This document shows positions 12,801-26,600 of a stretch of DNA of 64,000 nucleotides, one piece after another. The notes under the pieces are model-generated. The model had not been told where the DNA came from. It was given only the letters and a program-made list of their open reading frames with translations, and ran no database searches. Position 1 is the stretch's first letter. Each line of letters starts with the position of its first letter. This stretch comes from Tribonema minus (lineage: Eukaryota; Sar; Xanthophyceae; Tribonematales; Tribonemataceae), in the NCBI GenBank assembly GCA_017506865.1, contig JAFCMP010000112.1, forward strand, positions 1,860,001 through 1,924,000, in the 5' to 3' direction. A program made the position numbers and the translations under genes.

Positions 12801-15800
12801 GCCGGGCGCAGACGACAGGGGGGTCGAGACGAGGGGGGAGTCGCGCGGGGATGCTGACGAGGCTGCGCCGGGGGCGCCTGCGATCGGCACGTACGCATCC
12901 AGCTCCAGACAGTACCTGCGTGGGCGCGCGAGGCGGCAGTAGCGCAGCAATGCACGTGAAAACTGCAACCTTTCTGTGGCAAGAGTCGGTACTAGGCAGC
13001 ATGCACGGGGGGCGCACGAGGCTAGAGCGTGTGCCGACTGCCTGCGGCAGACGGCAGTGCATGCACCGCGCGGAGAGATGTATTGCTTGCGCACGACACG
13101 CTTTTCAGCAGCAGCAGCAGGGGATGAGGGTATGCCGCTGCCGTCTGCGGACGAGGCTGTGTCACACCAAGAAACGGGCACTGATGTCACAGAGCGCCGA
13201 ATGCGAATGCCGCCAGTGGCCGCTTCTGCATGCATCGCCGCCTTGGCTGGGCGCCAGGGTTGCTTTAAGGAAAAAGGTGCCAATCTGAGTGCGCACGACA
13301 CCCGTCTCTTGCGACGCTTTGAGGTGCAAATACCGGTGCTCCGCCTCGCCAGCGCGCGCCGCGCTCCGCCGCAGCGCACCCTCCAGCGCGCATTCCGCAG
13401 CCTGCGCCCGCCACCGGCGCAGCACGCAAGCGGAAACACCTGCACGCGTGCAGCGACCGCGTGCTCGGCGACGCCTCCGCTTTCGCCACAGCCACTCGTG
13501 TCCAGCAAAGTAACCGTGAGGATGACGGCGGCGCTGCAAACGCGCCGCCGCCGCGCGCGGCGACGATTCGCGGCGCGCGCGCGCACCTGTGGCTGAGGAA
13601 AAGGTCCGCGTGGTACGGCCGCGAAGGCGCCTTGCTCGCGCACGGGTTGAGCCGCCCGCTGCGGCACGGGTGCACGCGCGCGAGGCGGCGCGCGCCGCAC
13701 AGCGGCACCCACTCGCGCACCGGCTCCAGGCCGCCCGCGCTCAGCAGCGCGGCGGGGACGCGCGCATCGTCGCGCAGGCGCCCGCGCTGCGGCGGCGGCA
13801 GCGGCGGCGGCGCGTGGCAGGCGAGGGCGGAGGGGCGCGGGTCAGGCGCGTGCGGTGAGCGCGGTGGGGCGGGGATGAGTGTGCGCAGGCAAGCCGTCAT
13901 CAAGGAGCTGCTTTCGAACCTCGATGTCAGGAGCGATCCGATTGTCGCGCTGCTGGCTGCGCGGCGCACGTGCGTGCCTGCAGCGCGGCGTTGCCGCGGC
14001 AGTGACCAAGTGGACGGGCTTGACTGCGTGCGGTGCGCTGCGCGGCGCGTACTCAAAACCTTGACACAGAGAGTGCGTGCAATTGATAACCGCGCGAACA
14101 GCTGAAGTATGCATCAGGGCTGACAGACAGACCTTCTCCCCCCCCCCCCCATTGGCAGAGATCCTTTGCCTGCGACACTGCTCAGGTGCTCACCTCGTCC
14201 GTAAGCGCATGCGCGCTGTCGTCTGTTGCAGTGATGCGCAATTGAGGCGGCGGCGGCGGCGACGCGCGCGGCGATCCACGCTCCTGCGGCTGCCGTGCGG
14301 CCCTGCGCGCAGCGCTGCCGCCGACCGCTGCTGCACTGCTGCTGCTGAGCGATGCTGCGCTGCCGCCGCCGCCGCGCCGCACCTGGCACGCCTCAAACAC
14401 CTCTGCAAGGCCGTGTATCGCAGGGTCGAGCCCCTGGCGCGTATCCTGTGGGTACCTGCAATAATTTTTTAGAGCGCGCGCGCGCGGAGGCATCAGACCG
14501 CGCAGAGCGTGTCACAAAGCGGCCATTGGCGATTCAGGACTACGGCGGCCGTATACTTTCTCCCGCTGACGACATTGACGCATGCGCGTCGGCCGCGTGC
14601 GTGGTCCCGCGCAATCAATCGCCTGCAAACGTCAGATGCTGCTCAGGCGTGTGCCACAACCTTCCGCATGTCCTGCGCCGACGGCCTGGCGAGGCGCACT
14701 GCGCGTCGTGCAAAGCGCTGCGCGCGCTCTGACGTTCGCGGCAGCGCGGCCACAGCATCTACAGGCGCCGCCGCGACTGCCGCAGAGTGCCCTGCCCTTC
14801 GTGCGGGGCGCGCCACCTTGCACCCGCTACAGCGACTTGTCAAACATAGCAGGACGGCTGAGCCAATGAGTAATGCCCACGCGTCGCTGCATCACAAAGG
14901 CTGAGGCAGGTGCCGCACGCAGGAAGCGCAGAGTATCTCGCGGACGAGCTCAGCCAACGCACAGGTGACATGGGCGTGATGTACAGAGAAAATGCCAAAG
15001 CTGTACCTGAATTGCTGACGCGTACTTGATGTGACAGTGGCAGCGACACATCATTCATCATAGTGCTTTCATGGGCACAGCGATACCGCTTCCAACAGCA
15101 CACAAGCACCACTGCTGTGGCTGCGCAAGCGTTTGATCACGCTTGAGCAGCGCGGTGTCACACAGATGCACTGGCGGCCCAGAGCTCCGCCGTGCCGCCG
15201 CCGCTGCCGCCGTAAGCTGTGAGATCTCAAGTCCGCGCCGCCACCGCTGCCAGCCTGCTGCCAATGCGACACGTCTCAGCAGAACGTGCTGCCACTCACC
15301 ACAGGCGCGCCACCAACACCCTCGCCGCATGCGCGCCGCCCACCCCCGCGTCCACCTCCACCACCCTGCCCACGGGGGGGAACATGCCGTCCCCGGCGCC
15401 GTCGAACGCCGTTCCGCTGCAGCGCGCTGCCGCCGCCTTCGCGCCGTCCGCAGCGAGGGGCGTCAGCGCGCTGCAGCCGTCGCGATCGCCGCGCGACCAC
15501 GCCCAGCGCTGCGCCAGCCACCTGTGGCGCAGCGAGAGGGCGCGTGATGTTGGCGGCGAGGGGGCGCACGGCGCTGCGCTGCGCGTGCCGCGCGGCCTCG
15601 GGGATGCGCGCCGGGTGGCAGAGTTCACGGTGGGGGCTGATGCTTGCGTACGGCAGAGTGGTACAATCGACTTAGCGGCGGGGTGAGAGGTGCTCGACTG
15701 ACTGTCGCACTCATGCACCCTGGTTGATATTGGGTATACACCTTGACGTCGAATACCAACCTCCGCACTTTTGTCGGCTGCGAGATGGTCGCGTGCATGC

Positions 15801-18800
15801 ATAGCGCGTTGCCGGTGGTGTGCACTGTCTGACTCTCTGCAGGACACAGAACCAGGGCTGATGCTGGCTTGACGCAGTCACGATTGCAAGCCCTGACAGC
15901 ATTGCTCAGGGAAGGAGGGCTGCCATCCTATGCGCAATGCCACGTCCCACGTGTCCCCATGGAGCATTGTTCAAGTCGCATGCTCGGGCACGACGCTAGT
16001 AGGAACAAGCAACACATGCGCCTGCTGCAGAGGGAACGAGAAGTGCAATTGCTAGTGCCGCGTACCTCCAGTTGTCTTCGAGCTGCGCTGCCTCGTCATC
16101 AGAGGCTCCTGCCGCCCCCGTCAGCTCGCCCCTAGGTCCCTGCAGCAGCGCCAACAGTAGCGAAAACACTTTTGTTCGCACATAGCCACTTCGTTGAAAG
16201 TGACGGCACTTGCAGAATTGCTGGCAGCACTGCCACTGCGCAGGCTCCTGATAGCTCCCATGGACGAAAACCACCAGCAGCACCACGGGGGATACTTCAA
16301 CACGGGTGTAACATGCAATATGGCAACGCGCTGCTGCAGCCTTCTGCCAACATGCGTGATCGTGCGAGCCTTCGACCGTCCCATTGGTGGGCCCCGCGCC
16401 GCCAAATTTGCCAAGCCAGAGCACGGCGGCGTAGACTTCAACATCTACAGCAGAAAGAGGTGGCTGCATGCAGCCGCTAGTCTCTTCGGCGATATGTGCT
16501 TCACGGTCACAAGAGCCGCCTGGAGACAAGCAGTAGGTGCATGTGTGACACCAAGCGCCAGATGCAAGTCATGAGGCAAGCCTTGCCAACATAAGCCTTC
16601 CATCAGGTCGGGAAACACCGCCGCAAGGTGAAAACTTCAACAACTGGTGACTCACCCCCAGCGCCCGGCAGTTACGCCGCGTCAGCTCCGGCCGCCTGCG
16701 CCGCGTGCCGCGTATCAGCCACTGTGTCCCGCCCGCCCCCTCCGGCTGTCTGTCCCCTCCCCCTGCCAGAGCCCCCCCCCCAGCTTGTGCCGTCAAAACC
16801 AGGGCCCCATCGCTCCGCTGTGCGTGCGCGGCGCCCGTTTTCACAACTGAAACGTCTAGTGTGGATATGGGTGCGCCTTCGAGACCAGGTTGTGAGCCCG
16901 TATCTGAGGACTTGCTGCCGCTGCTGGCGGGTAGTGCGCCGGATGCGCCATCGCTGGCGGGGGGGCGGGCTGAGGGGGGCGTGCCGCCGTGCGGAGGCGG
17001 CGGCTGCAGCGCTTCCCTGGCAATGACGCCGTCCGAGCAGTAGCGGACTGCGCGCGGCGGCAGAGGGACGTGCGGTGCAGACGGCGCGTTCAGATGGCAG
17101 CGGTGTGGCGCCGTCACGACGCGTGCACGGCGATCCCATCATACTGCTTTGCATAGGTCGACCAGAGAGCGTTTGCACCGACGGCATGCAGCGCCTACTA
17201 CGACTGCCAAAGCCGTTTGAGCGGTGCACCCAAGCTTCATCAAGCGGTCGTGCTACAATTCCAGGAACAGGCACGCCGAAAGCGCCACTGCCGCGCCGGC
17301 TCTCAAAACTGCGCGCAGGGCCGCCGCACGCACCTGTGTATGTACCGAGTGCGCCGGGCGCGGCGGGCGGCGCATGCGACTGCACGTCCGCCTCGTAATA
17401 GCGCGAATCGCCGGCCCACCAGATCCGCACCCTGCGGAGGGGAAACCGGTTGGGGGCAGCAGCACTTGCGTCATGCTGCGAGCGCTGCGGATAGAGCAAT
17501 ACGATGATGGACGGGACTACCGGTTTGAGGTATACTTGAAGTCTGCACGTGCCACTCAGAGGTGGGCCATGCATTCCGCTTCTTCCACCTGACGCCAGCC
17601 CAAAAGTGTCGCATGTGCATGGCCCTCTTGGATCAGCCAGTTGTAGTTCAGTCTTGCGTGCGTCCTACAAATGAGCACAAGTTAAGGGGTATGTAGCCGC
17701 CCACAACCAAAGAGGGCTGAGGCATGTCGCCTCCGTATCAGCCGCCTGCAGCAACCCGGAGCAAGCACTTGCGCCGTCACTTGAAAGTGCGTCAATCCGC
17801 AGCGGCAGCAATCGCCTGCATCAACACTTGTGCGTAGGCACATTCCGCAGCGCAAAAGCGGCACAACTTCAGTTTGAAGTTTGACGTGGATAGAACTTCA
17901 AGTGTGACTTGCCTGTGGCCCACGAGCGCCGCCCCCCACGGATCCCCCTCCCCGGGCGCGCGCCACGCGCCCTCCTCCCGCAGGCTGCGCTCCACGTCCG
18001 GCGCCGCCGCGCACCGCAGGTACACAAAATCGCCCGGCTTGAGCGCGTTGGGCCCCGACAGCAGCTCCTCCGCGGCGCACGCGCCGCCCGTCGTCGCCGC
18101 TGCCGGCGAGTCCACGAAATCTGAACCCTGCTCCTGCTGCTGCGGACGCGACGCGGGCGAGCGCGGTTGCTGTGCCGCCGCGGCCGCGGAGGCGGCGGCC
18201 GCCGCTGCCGCCGCTGCGCTGCCGCCGTCACCGCCCTCGCGCTGGCAGCAGATGGGGCAGCGGCGGCCGCGCAGCAGCACGCGGCTGAGGCGCGGCGGGC
18301 TGCAGCGCCGCGGGTACGACGGCGGCGGCGCGCCGTGCGACACCCTGATCGGCGCGTCCAGCCCCTGCGGCGCTGCGCACAGCCACAGCGGCGCCTCCTG
18401 CATCGTACACATTGGATAAGGCCCATCGGCGGCGGCGGCGCGCGCGCCGACGTCTGCTCCTGCCGCATCCGCGGCGACACCAGGCGAATGCGACAGCGGA
18501 CTGCGTTTCGCGGCGCGCCGCGCCGCCCGCGGTCGCGCCTTCGGGCTCCGCGAAACCGATTCTGCCGCACTGCTCGTTCCGTCGCCGCCGCCACTGCCTC
18601 CCCCACCCATCTGCACGGTGGCCACCTCCACATCTGCCTCCTCCTCGCCGTCCGCCTCTGGCACCTGCTGCACCGCCCCGTCCCCTTCCCCCAAGTGGCT
18701 CGGCACGCGCTGCCGCCGCCGCTGCCGCCGCCGCCGTGGCGCATCGCCGCCGCCGCCACCGTCCAACGCCGCCATCGCCGCTGCTGGGGAGCGTGAACGC

Positions 18801-20687
18801 CGCTTGTTTGTGCTGGCCGCAGAGGGCGGGCGCCGCCGCTGTGGTCGCGGCGGCGGCGCTGCACTGGCGGCGGATGCGCTGCTCATCCTGCCGTCGCTGT
18901 CAGCTTCGGAAGCCGATGGCGGCATCGCTGCAGCTGAGAGCGATCGCTGCTTGCTGGCGCCGCGCGCCGCTCGCTGTGGCGGCGACGGCGGTGATGGCGA
19001 CTCAGGCGCAGCTGCGACGCTGCCAGCGCCGCTGCGCGCGTCATCGCTCTTGCCGTCCTCCGATGACGTCCCCGTGGGAGAGCGCGACTGCCGCTTGTCA
19101 GCACCGTTGGCAGGGCACGTGGGGCGGCGTCGCGGCCGCTGCGCTGGCGCAGCCGAGCCTTTGCTACTCGCCTTGCCATCGCTGTCCGCGCCGTCTGAGC
19201 CAGATGGTGTCAGAGGCGCCGAAGCAGCGGCGCTGCTGCGCCGCGGCCGCGCGCTCTGGCGTGCGCCAGCGCTGTCGGTGCCGCTGTCGCCTGCGCCAGC
19301 GTCGCTGTCGCGTGGCGCGCTGGAACCGCGGCGGCGCCGGCGCGCAGCGGCGGCGTGGCGGGAGGGCTTTGGCGCACCAGTGCTGCGTACGCTCTCCATG
19401 TCATCGGAGGCGTAGTTGCGCGCGCTGCGCTCGCTTTCAAAGTCGCTGGCGCGCCCGCTTGCGCGCCGCGAAAGGGGTTCAGGTGGCGGCAGTGGCGACG
19501 GAGCGCGTTTCGGTTTTCTGGTGTAGTTGGTGGGCATGACATTGTAGGTAAACACCTCCGCTGCCTTGGAAGCTCGCCTTTTATTGATAATGATGTTGCT
19601 CGTGTCCAGTCCCCTGTCGCAGCGCCAGCCTTCCAGTGTCGCTGGTGGCAGTTTTTCGTGCAAGGAAGGCAGCAAGTCCAACGTGAGCAGACACATGCAT
19701 TATGCAGATAGCAGGCAGCTCCTGCTGCCGTGCGTTGCAAGGGGTGAAGCCAGGTCCACAATGAATAGAAGAGGACAGTAGGGGCGTGCCCAACATAGGC
19801 TCAGCATTCTTCGTTTAAGGCAAGACATGCTTCTCAAAGTAGACAGCAATCCTATCACGGCATGCCTCTTGCAGTAGGCAGCATGCATGCAACCAGGACA
19901 AAGCGTGTCTCACTTCCTTGGTGACATGCATTCGAGTGTGTAAAGTGCAAGGCACCTGCTGGCGAAGCACTGGCGAGGCACTCAGCATATGAAATGCAAA
20001 TTTCTGACCGAGGTAGCTTTGCGCACATGCATGCAAGCAACTAAAAAACTGTAGAATGTTGGTGAGCTCATCTCATGGTAGTGTCAGTACACCGCAGATA
20101 TGGCGCGCCAGCAATGGCTGAGTCTAGCTCGCATGGGTGCAGCCGTACGCGATAGGGGATGCTTGCGCCTGTCGCACAGGGCTTGCTCAAAATTTATTCA
20201 GATGCAAGGCATGCCTCGTCGTGTGGCCATGACGTGATCCAAAAGTGCAGAGCATCACCATCTTGCAGCATCAACAAGGCTGCCTCAGATGAAGTTCGTG
20301 AATCGTGCGTACAGTGGGCTGCTGAATCCAAACCAACTGCAGCACAAGCGGTCGCACAAGACTAGTCTCGAGGCTGATAGCCAACAAGGCCGAAAGACCG
20401 CTGTGTGCCCTGAGAGGGAAAGTTTATAAATTGTTGTCAAAAAATCAAATTCAACTTGGCCCAAGACAGTCACCTGGTCTCCGTTTGGAGTCACCCTCGT
20501 CGGAGTCACTCCGATCCATGCCGTCTTCTTCAAATTCCGCTTCCTTATCAGAGGAGCGATCCGCATCTTTCTCCTTGTTGCCCTTGTTGCTACGCCGTGG
20601 CTTTCGCACAATTTGCAGGTCCGGCTCCTCGTCTTGATGCGAACCAGCGGATGGACGGAGGCGCTTCCTCTTGATCCGGCGGTCCAT
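6806..20687 (-). CDS. SET1/COMPASS-type histone H3K4 methyltransferase, multidomain
   Basis: Fourteen exons join in phase, high to low: 20687-20474, 19641-17913, 17431-17334, 17047-16656, 16139-16066, 15521-15300, 14455-14383, 13786-13587, 12915-10596, 10461-10192, 9048-8839, 7974-7861, 7454-7368, 6883-6806 (about 2,026 aa). In order: a basic/acidic nuclear N-terminus; a Ser/Arg-rich region; a Tudor-like fold ([16 protein letters not shown]...YCSDG); a BAH-like part (VARLWYPQDT...EVF); a zf-4CXXC_R1-like finger (CHRCRH...GRFCTPCC...CCEGTCGC); a PHD-like finger (WCDSCGG...CHYC) and second Tudor-like part; SET ([40 protein letters not shown]); post-SET ([15 protein letters not shown], stop). 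SET and post-SET are of the SET1/MLL/ATX class, which methylates histone H3 lysine 4. The intron after 17913 uses a GC donor. The first exon and its link to 19641 are the weakest part; ATG at 19696 or 19537 are alternatives. SET identity is near certain, BAH and PHD labels are inference. Confidence 0.85.
9355..9893. mobile_element. foldback (inverted-repeat) element flanked by long direct repeats, in a SET intron
   Basis: An inverted repeat of about 90-97 bp has its left arm at about 9483-9579 (aatccgcatcagggtttgcg ... acagacatatgcaccaccc) and its right arm at about 9645-9736 (reverse complement), with a loop of about 65 bp holding a C run. It is flanked by direct repeats of about 115 bp at 9357-9473 and 9778-9893, both running from gtttcatggcgtcggctcc to ggcgctcgccacac. 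No coding sequence is inside. It sits in the intron between exons 10192 and 9048 of the methyltransferase. It resembles a MITE or foldback element, but the family is not recognised. Confidence 0.7.
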
Positions 20688-20689
20688 GG
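20684..20689. promoter_or_regulatory. CCATGG shared by two divergent candidate start codons
   Basis: The palindrome CCATGG supplies ATG 20686-20688 for the + gene (MASDD...) and ATG 20687-20685 for the - gene (MDRRIKRK...). If both starts are right, the two 5'UTRs and promoters must lie inside each other's first exons. One of the two first exons may therefore be wrong. Confidence 0.4.
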
Positions 20690-23600
20690 CTAGTGACGAC
20701 CGTCGCCATGCTGACGCTGAGGCATATACAATGCGCGTGCGAGAGGTGCTCAATCCAAATTTCACTTGAGGGGAGAAGAGCGCTATTAAGGAGTCCCCCG
20801 ATTGATTCGGCGACTGTACATGTGCAACAGCTTTGAAACAAAAGCAGCAGCGCTGCCCCCTCAGATTCGCCTTGTGCCCTGGCGAACACGGTCGCTCACT
20901 GTGGTTTCCAGTGGTTGCCACGCGGCGGCTGCCCGCCGCCAGCTCAGAGGCATGCCTTTTAGATCCTCAAAACCGTCGAGTACACGAAGAAGGAGCTCTT
21001 GCTGAGCCGGCACGCTAGCACTCGCGTCATGCCCACCGAGGAGCAGAAGGAGGAGTATGTGGCTTGGTTGAACGCTCAGCTGGGCGACATGGGGCTGGAC
21101 GCGTTGTACTCAACGTACTTGGTATCGTTGTTGGAGCAAGGCTCGGACGCAGGATGCTATCTCAAGAGCCTGGCGCAGGGGCTGGAAGGCGTTCCTGCAC
21201 AGGTTAGCCATATGACAACATCTGAGAATGTCTCTGATTCAATTTGCTGTTCCGTGACAGTCATCAGCAGCTGGGCAGCGTGCTTGTTGGGCAGGTTCAC
21301 TCGTAGTTGATCAGATTTGCTTGATGCAGTGCGGCATCCTCGATACCCTAATGCTGACAGCTGCATCAAGCCAATATGAGCACGAGCGCAGAATCTGCGA
21401 GGACACCGAAACAACACTGATTTAGTCTTCAAACGCTGTTCTTTTCAGCGATGTCTATTTGTCCGACAGCTGCATCGATCCGCATCCCTCCCGCCTTTGT
21501 CATCTGTTCAGGACGTCCAGAACTTGGTCACGGAGCTGGGAGATCGCTGGTACAGCTACGACGACGACGATTGCCTGCCGCTGTCGCAGGCGCCACGTAA
21601 GCATGGAGGCCAGGAGCCCGAAACCGTACTTCAGGTTCAACGTTGAACTGGCCAATACGCGTGCGCGCTCGATATGCATGTGTGACCTATTCAGCGTGTC
21701 AACTGAAGCACTTTCTTGAAATAGCTTAGCGGAAGACTGCTGGTACCTCATGCGGGTGGCATGCTCTGGTTGCCTCAATCAACAACGCTCTGCGTGGAGC
21801 ATCTCAACATGAGGAATAAACCCCACCGAGACCGACCGACCGCTGGAGCAGCAGAGTTGACTGCTGGTATTCCTAGACCGCAATGCTCGCAGCATCTCGA
21901 AGCCTATCGATGCTGAAGGTGTTCATGTGAGCGTTGAGCCAGCCTCGTGGCAGTTTACCATTGCTGCACAGCGGAGTCGGGGGGAGGGGGGGGGGTGTCG
22001 CGCTAGTGTGCGTGCCGACGCGAAGGAATTGTTGACTGCGAGACGTAGCCGTGGTGCAGGCAACGCAGTCACAAACTCGCCCCCGAACAACAGCAGGCAC
22101 CCTTTCCCCGTTTCAAACGCGCACGCTGCGCCCTGTGTCTGCCGCGTCAACAGCATTCATCGACGACGACGACGACGACGACGATGGCGGCGGCGACGAC
22201 GGCAGCGCGCGCGGCCGCGGCAGCAGCGCCGCCGCCGCCGCCGCCAGCTCGGGCGGGCCGCTCACCCCGCTCACGCCCTCGACGACGCCGCTGACGTCAT
22301 CCGCGGCGACGGCGGCGACGGCGGCGGTGCGGTCGTTCGCGTCGACGCCCGTGACGGCGTCGCCGGGCGGCGCGGCGGCGCTGACGTGGCGCGACGACCC
22401 CGCCGCCGCCAAGCTCGCCGACATTTTCGGGACGCAGCTGTCGTTCGACGTCGTCGGGCTGTCGGCGGCGGCGAAGGAGTTCACGCCGGGGTCCGCCGGC
22501 AGCGAGGGGGTGAGCGCGGGCGGGGGGGGCGGCACGTCTGTCGACTTCAATATTCGGTTGGAGCTGTTGCGCGCCGGCTCTCGTTCATGCGCAGCGCGGT
22601 CAACGCCCTCTGAGCTGCTGTGCTACTGGCAGCGACGGGCTGAGAGTGGGGGTGGACCTCGGTGGAGCCAGACGTCGAGTTCATGAACTTCCACTTCAAT
22701 GTTATGCCAGCTTTCGTCCGTGCACGACGCGATCAACTGATTGCGAAGCGGCTGCTGTCAGTCTCTGCACGATTCAGCGGCGTCCACGTCGCCGATGGCA
22801 GGCCCCTGTTCACGGAGTACCTCCAGGGGACAATACACGACTACGAACGCGCTCATCAGCTGCCAGCAAACGCGCGGCCGGCGCCCCGCTCGCTGCGTGC
22901 ACCATCGCTGCCGCCCCCGCAAGTGCCGCGCCACCTTGCTTATACGCATCCTCCTCACGCCCCCCGCCCCCCCCCCCCCCCTCTACCTGCATTGTCGTCC
23001 GCCGCCCCGCTCCCGCCGTTGGTACCAGCCGAGGTATCTGCACGCTGACAGCGACGCAACGGCAGGCAGCGTGGGGGCGACGCTGGGGTCGCGGCTGGCG
23101 AGCGACGGGGAGAGGTTTGGCGCGGCGGAGGGCGATGACGGCGCGGCGTACTCGCAGGTGCGCACAGCGGTGTGATGTGCGCGCGGCGGCGGCACTTGAA
23201 GTTGAAGTTGTGAGGGGCCGCGCCCCGACGCTGCTGGCGCGGTCGCACGTCTCTGGTCGGCGGTCTAGATGCGGCGGCGCGCTCTGCTGTGGGCTTTCGA
23301 TTCACGAGCGCCAGGGACGTCACCATGCCACATTCCTCCGTGATGCAGGCCGCGCCTGAAGGCGCACCGCACCACCACCCGCGCGACCGCAGGGTCGAGG
23401 GTGCTGCGTGGTTTTGTCGCCACTGGACGGGTGTGCCAGTGCTATGGTGCTCACGCCGCCGCGGCGTGCACAATCTCCTCGTGGCTCCCGGCCAAAATCT
23501 GTGCGCGCATGCATGCATAATGGCCTGGTCGTCGCCCGTGTGTGCCTGGGGCGCCAGGTCTTGAACTTGAACTTGGCTGTCACCTCCCTCTGTGCCTGAC

Positions 23601-26600
23601 CAGGACGCCTTCCACTTGGGCGCTGGCGGCATGGGACAGGAGATGAATGGCTACTACTACGGGGATCAGGGAGGGGGGTACGGCGGCGTGCTGGTGGGCG
23701 CAAACTATGGGGAGGGGTACGTCGATCAGGTATGCATGCCCTTGAACTGTACTACTTCAAGAAGCATCATTTTAAATCAGCTCGCTGGCTCCATGGCGCG
23801 TTATGTGACGGTCCATTGATGACGCCGCAGCGGGGCGTAGGTGGTCGTTGAGAGGCCACAGACCACCATGCGACACGCTGCGCGGAACTCAATTCTGAGT
23901 TTGAGCTCCATGCGTGCAATGGCTACCTCGTCTCACACTTTGGTGATGGATATATGCGTCCGCTCGGCTCGCACCAGCGGTGAGCGCTGTCGGCATGCGC
24001 AGCCGACCAGTCTGCAGCTCCTGGCCTCATATTGGCGTCTTGGTCGCGGCAGCACCGCTCGGGGTCTGCTGCGGTCTTCGCCGCCCACGACTGCACCTGT
24101 GTCTTGAAGCATACATTTCCATTGCTTGCACATCCGACACAGAGCGACTTGAAGTTGACTCGGGGGGGTCTGCGACAGCAAGGTCCTCCGCGCTCGCCCG
24201 AGCAGGTCGGACAGCTGGGCGTCCAGCTTTGAGGTATCACTTCCTGCTCTCCGGTTTTTGGTACTGGGAAGGTGCTGAGGAGTATTTGAGTGTCGTGTTC
24301 CCTGTCACTGGAAGCACAGTTGCGACCGTTGTGCCTGAAACGGGGCGGGGGGGGGGGCGGGCTTGCGTATATAGGGCTTGTGTGTATGAAGTTCGCGCTG
24401 AGAGCCAATGCTTGAATTACGGTTGTGAACGAACTCAGCATGCAAGGACAGCAGAATCTGCAACACCAGGATGTGCGGTGGACCGCTGATCATGGTGCAG
24501 CGCATTGGCGTTTGACGGCGAGCAGGCATGAAAACTGAAGTGCACTGTTGCGCACTTCAACTCCCCTGTGAACCACTGAGCAGCTGGTAATGAGCGCACA
24601 CTGACAACGTGGTCATTTTGGAGCCCGCGCATGACTCGCGTTAGCAGTCCACGAGCACAGCGACAAACACTTGCCATCATCGCACATCGTACTCTCTGCG
24701 AGCCCATCATATCACCCTGATCATGGCAGCCGTTGTTGATGCGCGGCACCCCCGCCCCCGCCGCCGCTGCCGCTCGCAGGAGCTGGAGGCGGAGATGGCG
24801 GGCATGCTGGCGGCAAACTTCCCGGACTGCGGCGAGGAGTGCCTTCGGCTCGCGCTGTACAAGGCAAGTGCTGCGCGACGAGCGTGCGAGCGCGGAGCGG
24901 TCGCGCTGTCTGCGCAAGGCGCCCGTAGGAGCCTGGCGCCGCGTGGCACGCGCAGTGGCCACGGCGGGCGCAGTTCAGCCAGCTCCCTCCTCGGCGCTGT
25001 CTGTCGCGTGCGTGCGTTGCAATGCATCAACCGGCGTTTCCACGACTCGCTGTGTACAAAACGTACTGAGGAAGCAGGGGCTGCGAGGCGCGCCCGGGCG
25101 GCACAGGCGACCGCCCGGCAGCAGTGTCATTTTACCAGGTCGCTGTTGACGTCCGGGGACGCGGCAGCAGTGTTCTGCGCTGTGCAGCGGCGGCGGCACG
25201 ACCGGCCAGCGCCCCGTGCTACGACAGCGCCGCGCTGGAGAACACCAGGCGTGCGTGGCGCGCAGCACCTCGCCGCGACATCCGTCTCAGACATTGCAGG
25301 AGGCAGCGGATCGCGCGGCGTCGCGCCATGCGCAGCGCCAGTGAGCAGCTGCGCTGCTACCCCCCCCAAAGACAGTGCACAAGTGTGTTCACCATGAGTT
25401 CAGCATCGGCGGCTGTGCGACTGAGCGCTGTGACGCGGTGCCCCCCCCCCCCCCCCCCCTCCCTGCGCGCGGCGCAGGCGGAGTACGACCTCGAGAGCGC
25501 GGCGGCCATGGTGCAGGGCGCGCTTGTCAAGGCCGCAGAGAAGAGCCACAAGGTGACTGGCGGCGGCGGTGGTGGCAGTGGCGGCGGCGCTGCCCTTGCG
25601 CGCATGCACCAGTGTGCTGAGTGCTGTTGTGTTGGAAGCTGGAGGGGGGGTTGGCGGGGGGTGGGGTGGGAGTGAACTGCTGCGTCGGGTGACGCAGGGC
25701 TTGTGCGCGAAGGAGCTGGCCCGCTCGGAGGAGCGCTGGGGGCTGCATAAAGCTATCTCCAACTTCAAGTTCAACTTCATTAGCGTGTGGCACGACAGCG
25801 CCATGTGTTGACGCAGGTGGCGCTCAGCATCACTGCCGCTCAGTACCACGGTCAACATATGCGGGCGCTCGCACGCCGCGCGTGCACCGCGGCGCCGGCG
25901 CTCGGGTTCGGCAGCACGGCAGCGCGTCATCTCGGTGATGCTGCAGCCATGGCCATGGCATGGCGGCTTTTCTTTCTTGAGGCGACGAACACGCGCAGTC
26001 CCTTGCCGTGTTGATTGCCTACCATGTGCGCGAGGTAACGCCAGCGGCCTGGGGTAAGGCGGCGACTGCTCCTCCGACTGCTATCGAAGAAACCATCACA
26101 CACTGCGGCGGCCACGGGATGAGTTCACAGTGTTGCAGCGCCCGCCGCCCCGCGGCGCGCTGGCGGTGAGCGGAGCGCGCACAGAGCCCAGCCCGCGCGC
26201 GCTGTCCGACGCCGCAGCGCGTCTGCGCAGCCACCACAGCACTTGTTTGAAACACTCAAGCCCGTTACGAGCATCGAGTGGGACGTATAAGGCGCGTTTT
26301 GCGTGATTGCCTTACGGCAGCTTGTATGTAGCTCCGCAACGCGCGCCACGACGCACACCCCAGCCGCGCTCACCACTGCCCCCCCCCTTCCCCCCCCCCC
26401 CTGCGCGCGCAGCAACCGTGCCGCCACTACCTGAGCGGCGAGTGCCTGCGGCGCGACTGCATGTTCGCCCACGACTTTGCCACCACCATCTGCCGCTACT
26501 GGCTCCAGGTACGGCGCCCTCGAGCGCGTGCACGCGGCAGTGGCGCGGCAGCGGCGCGTGTTGCAGCGGCGTCCACAGACAGCGGCGCTGTACGCGACGG

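Noticed and set aside
22646..23359. 237-codon + frame
   Set aside because: Low-complexity reading through an intron; the exon 23029-23157 in another frame fits both neighbours in phase.
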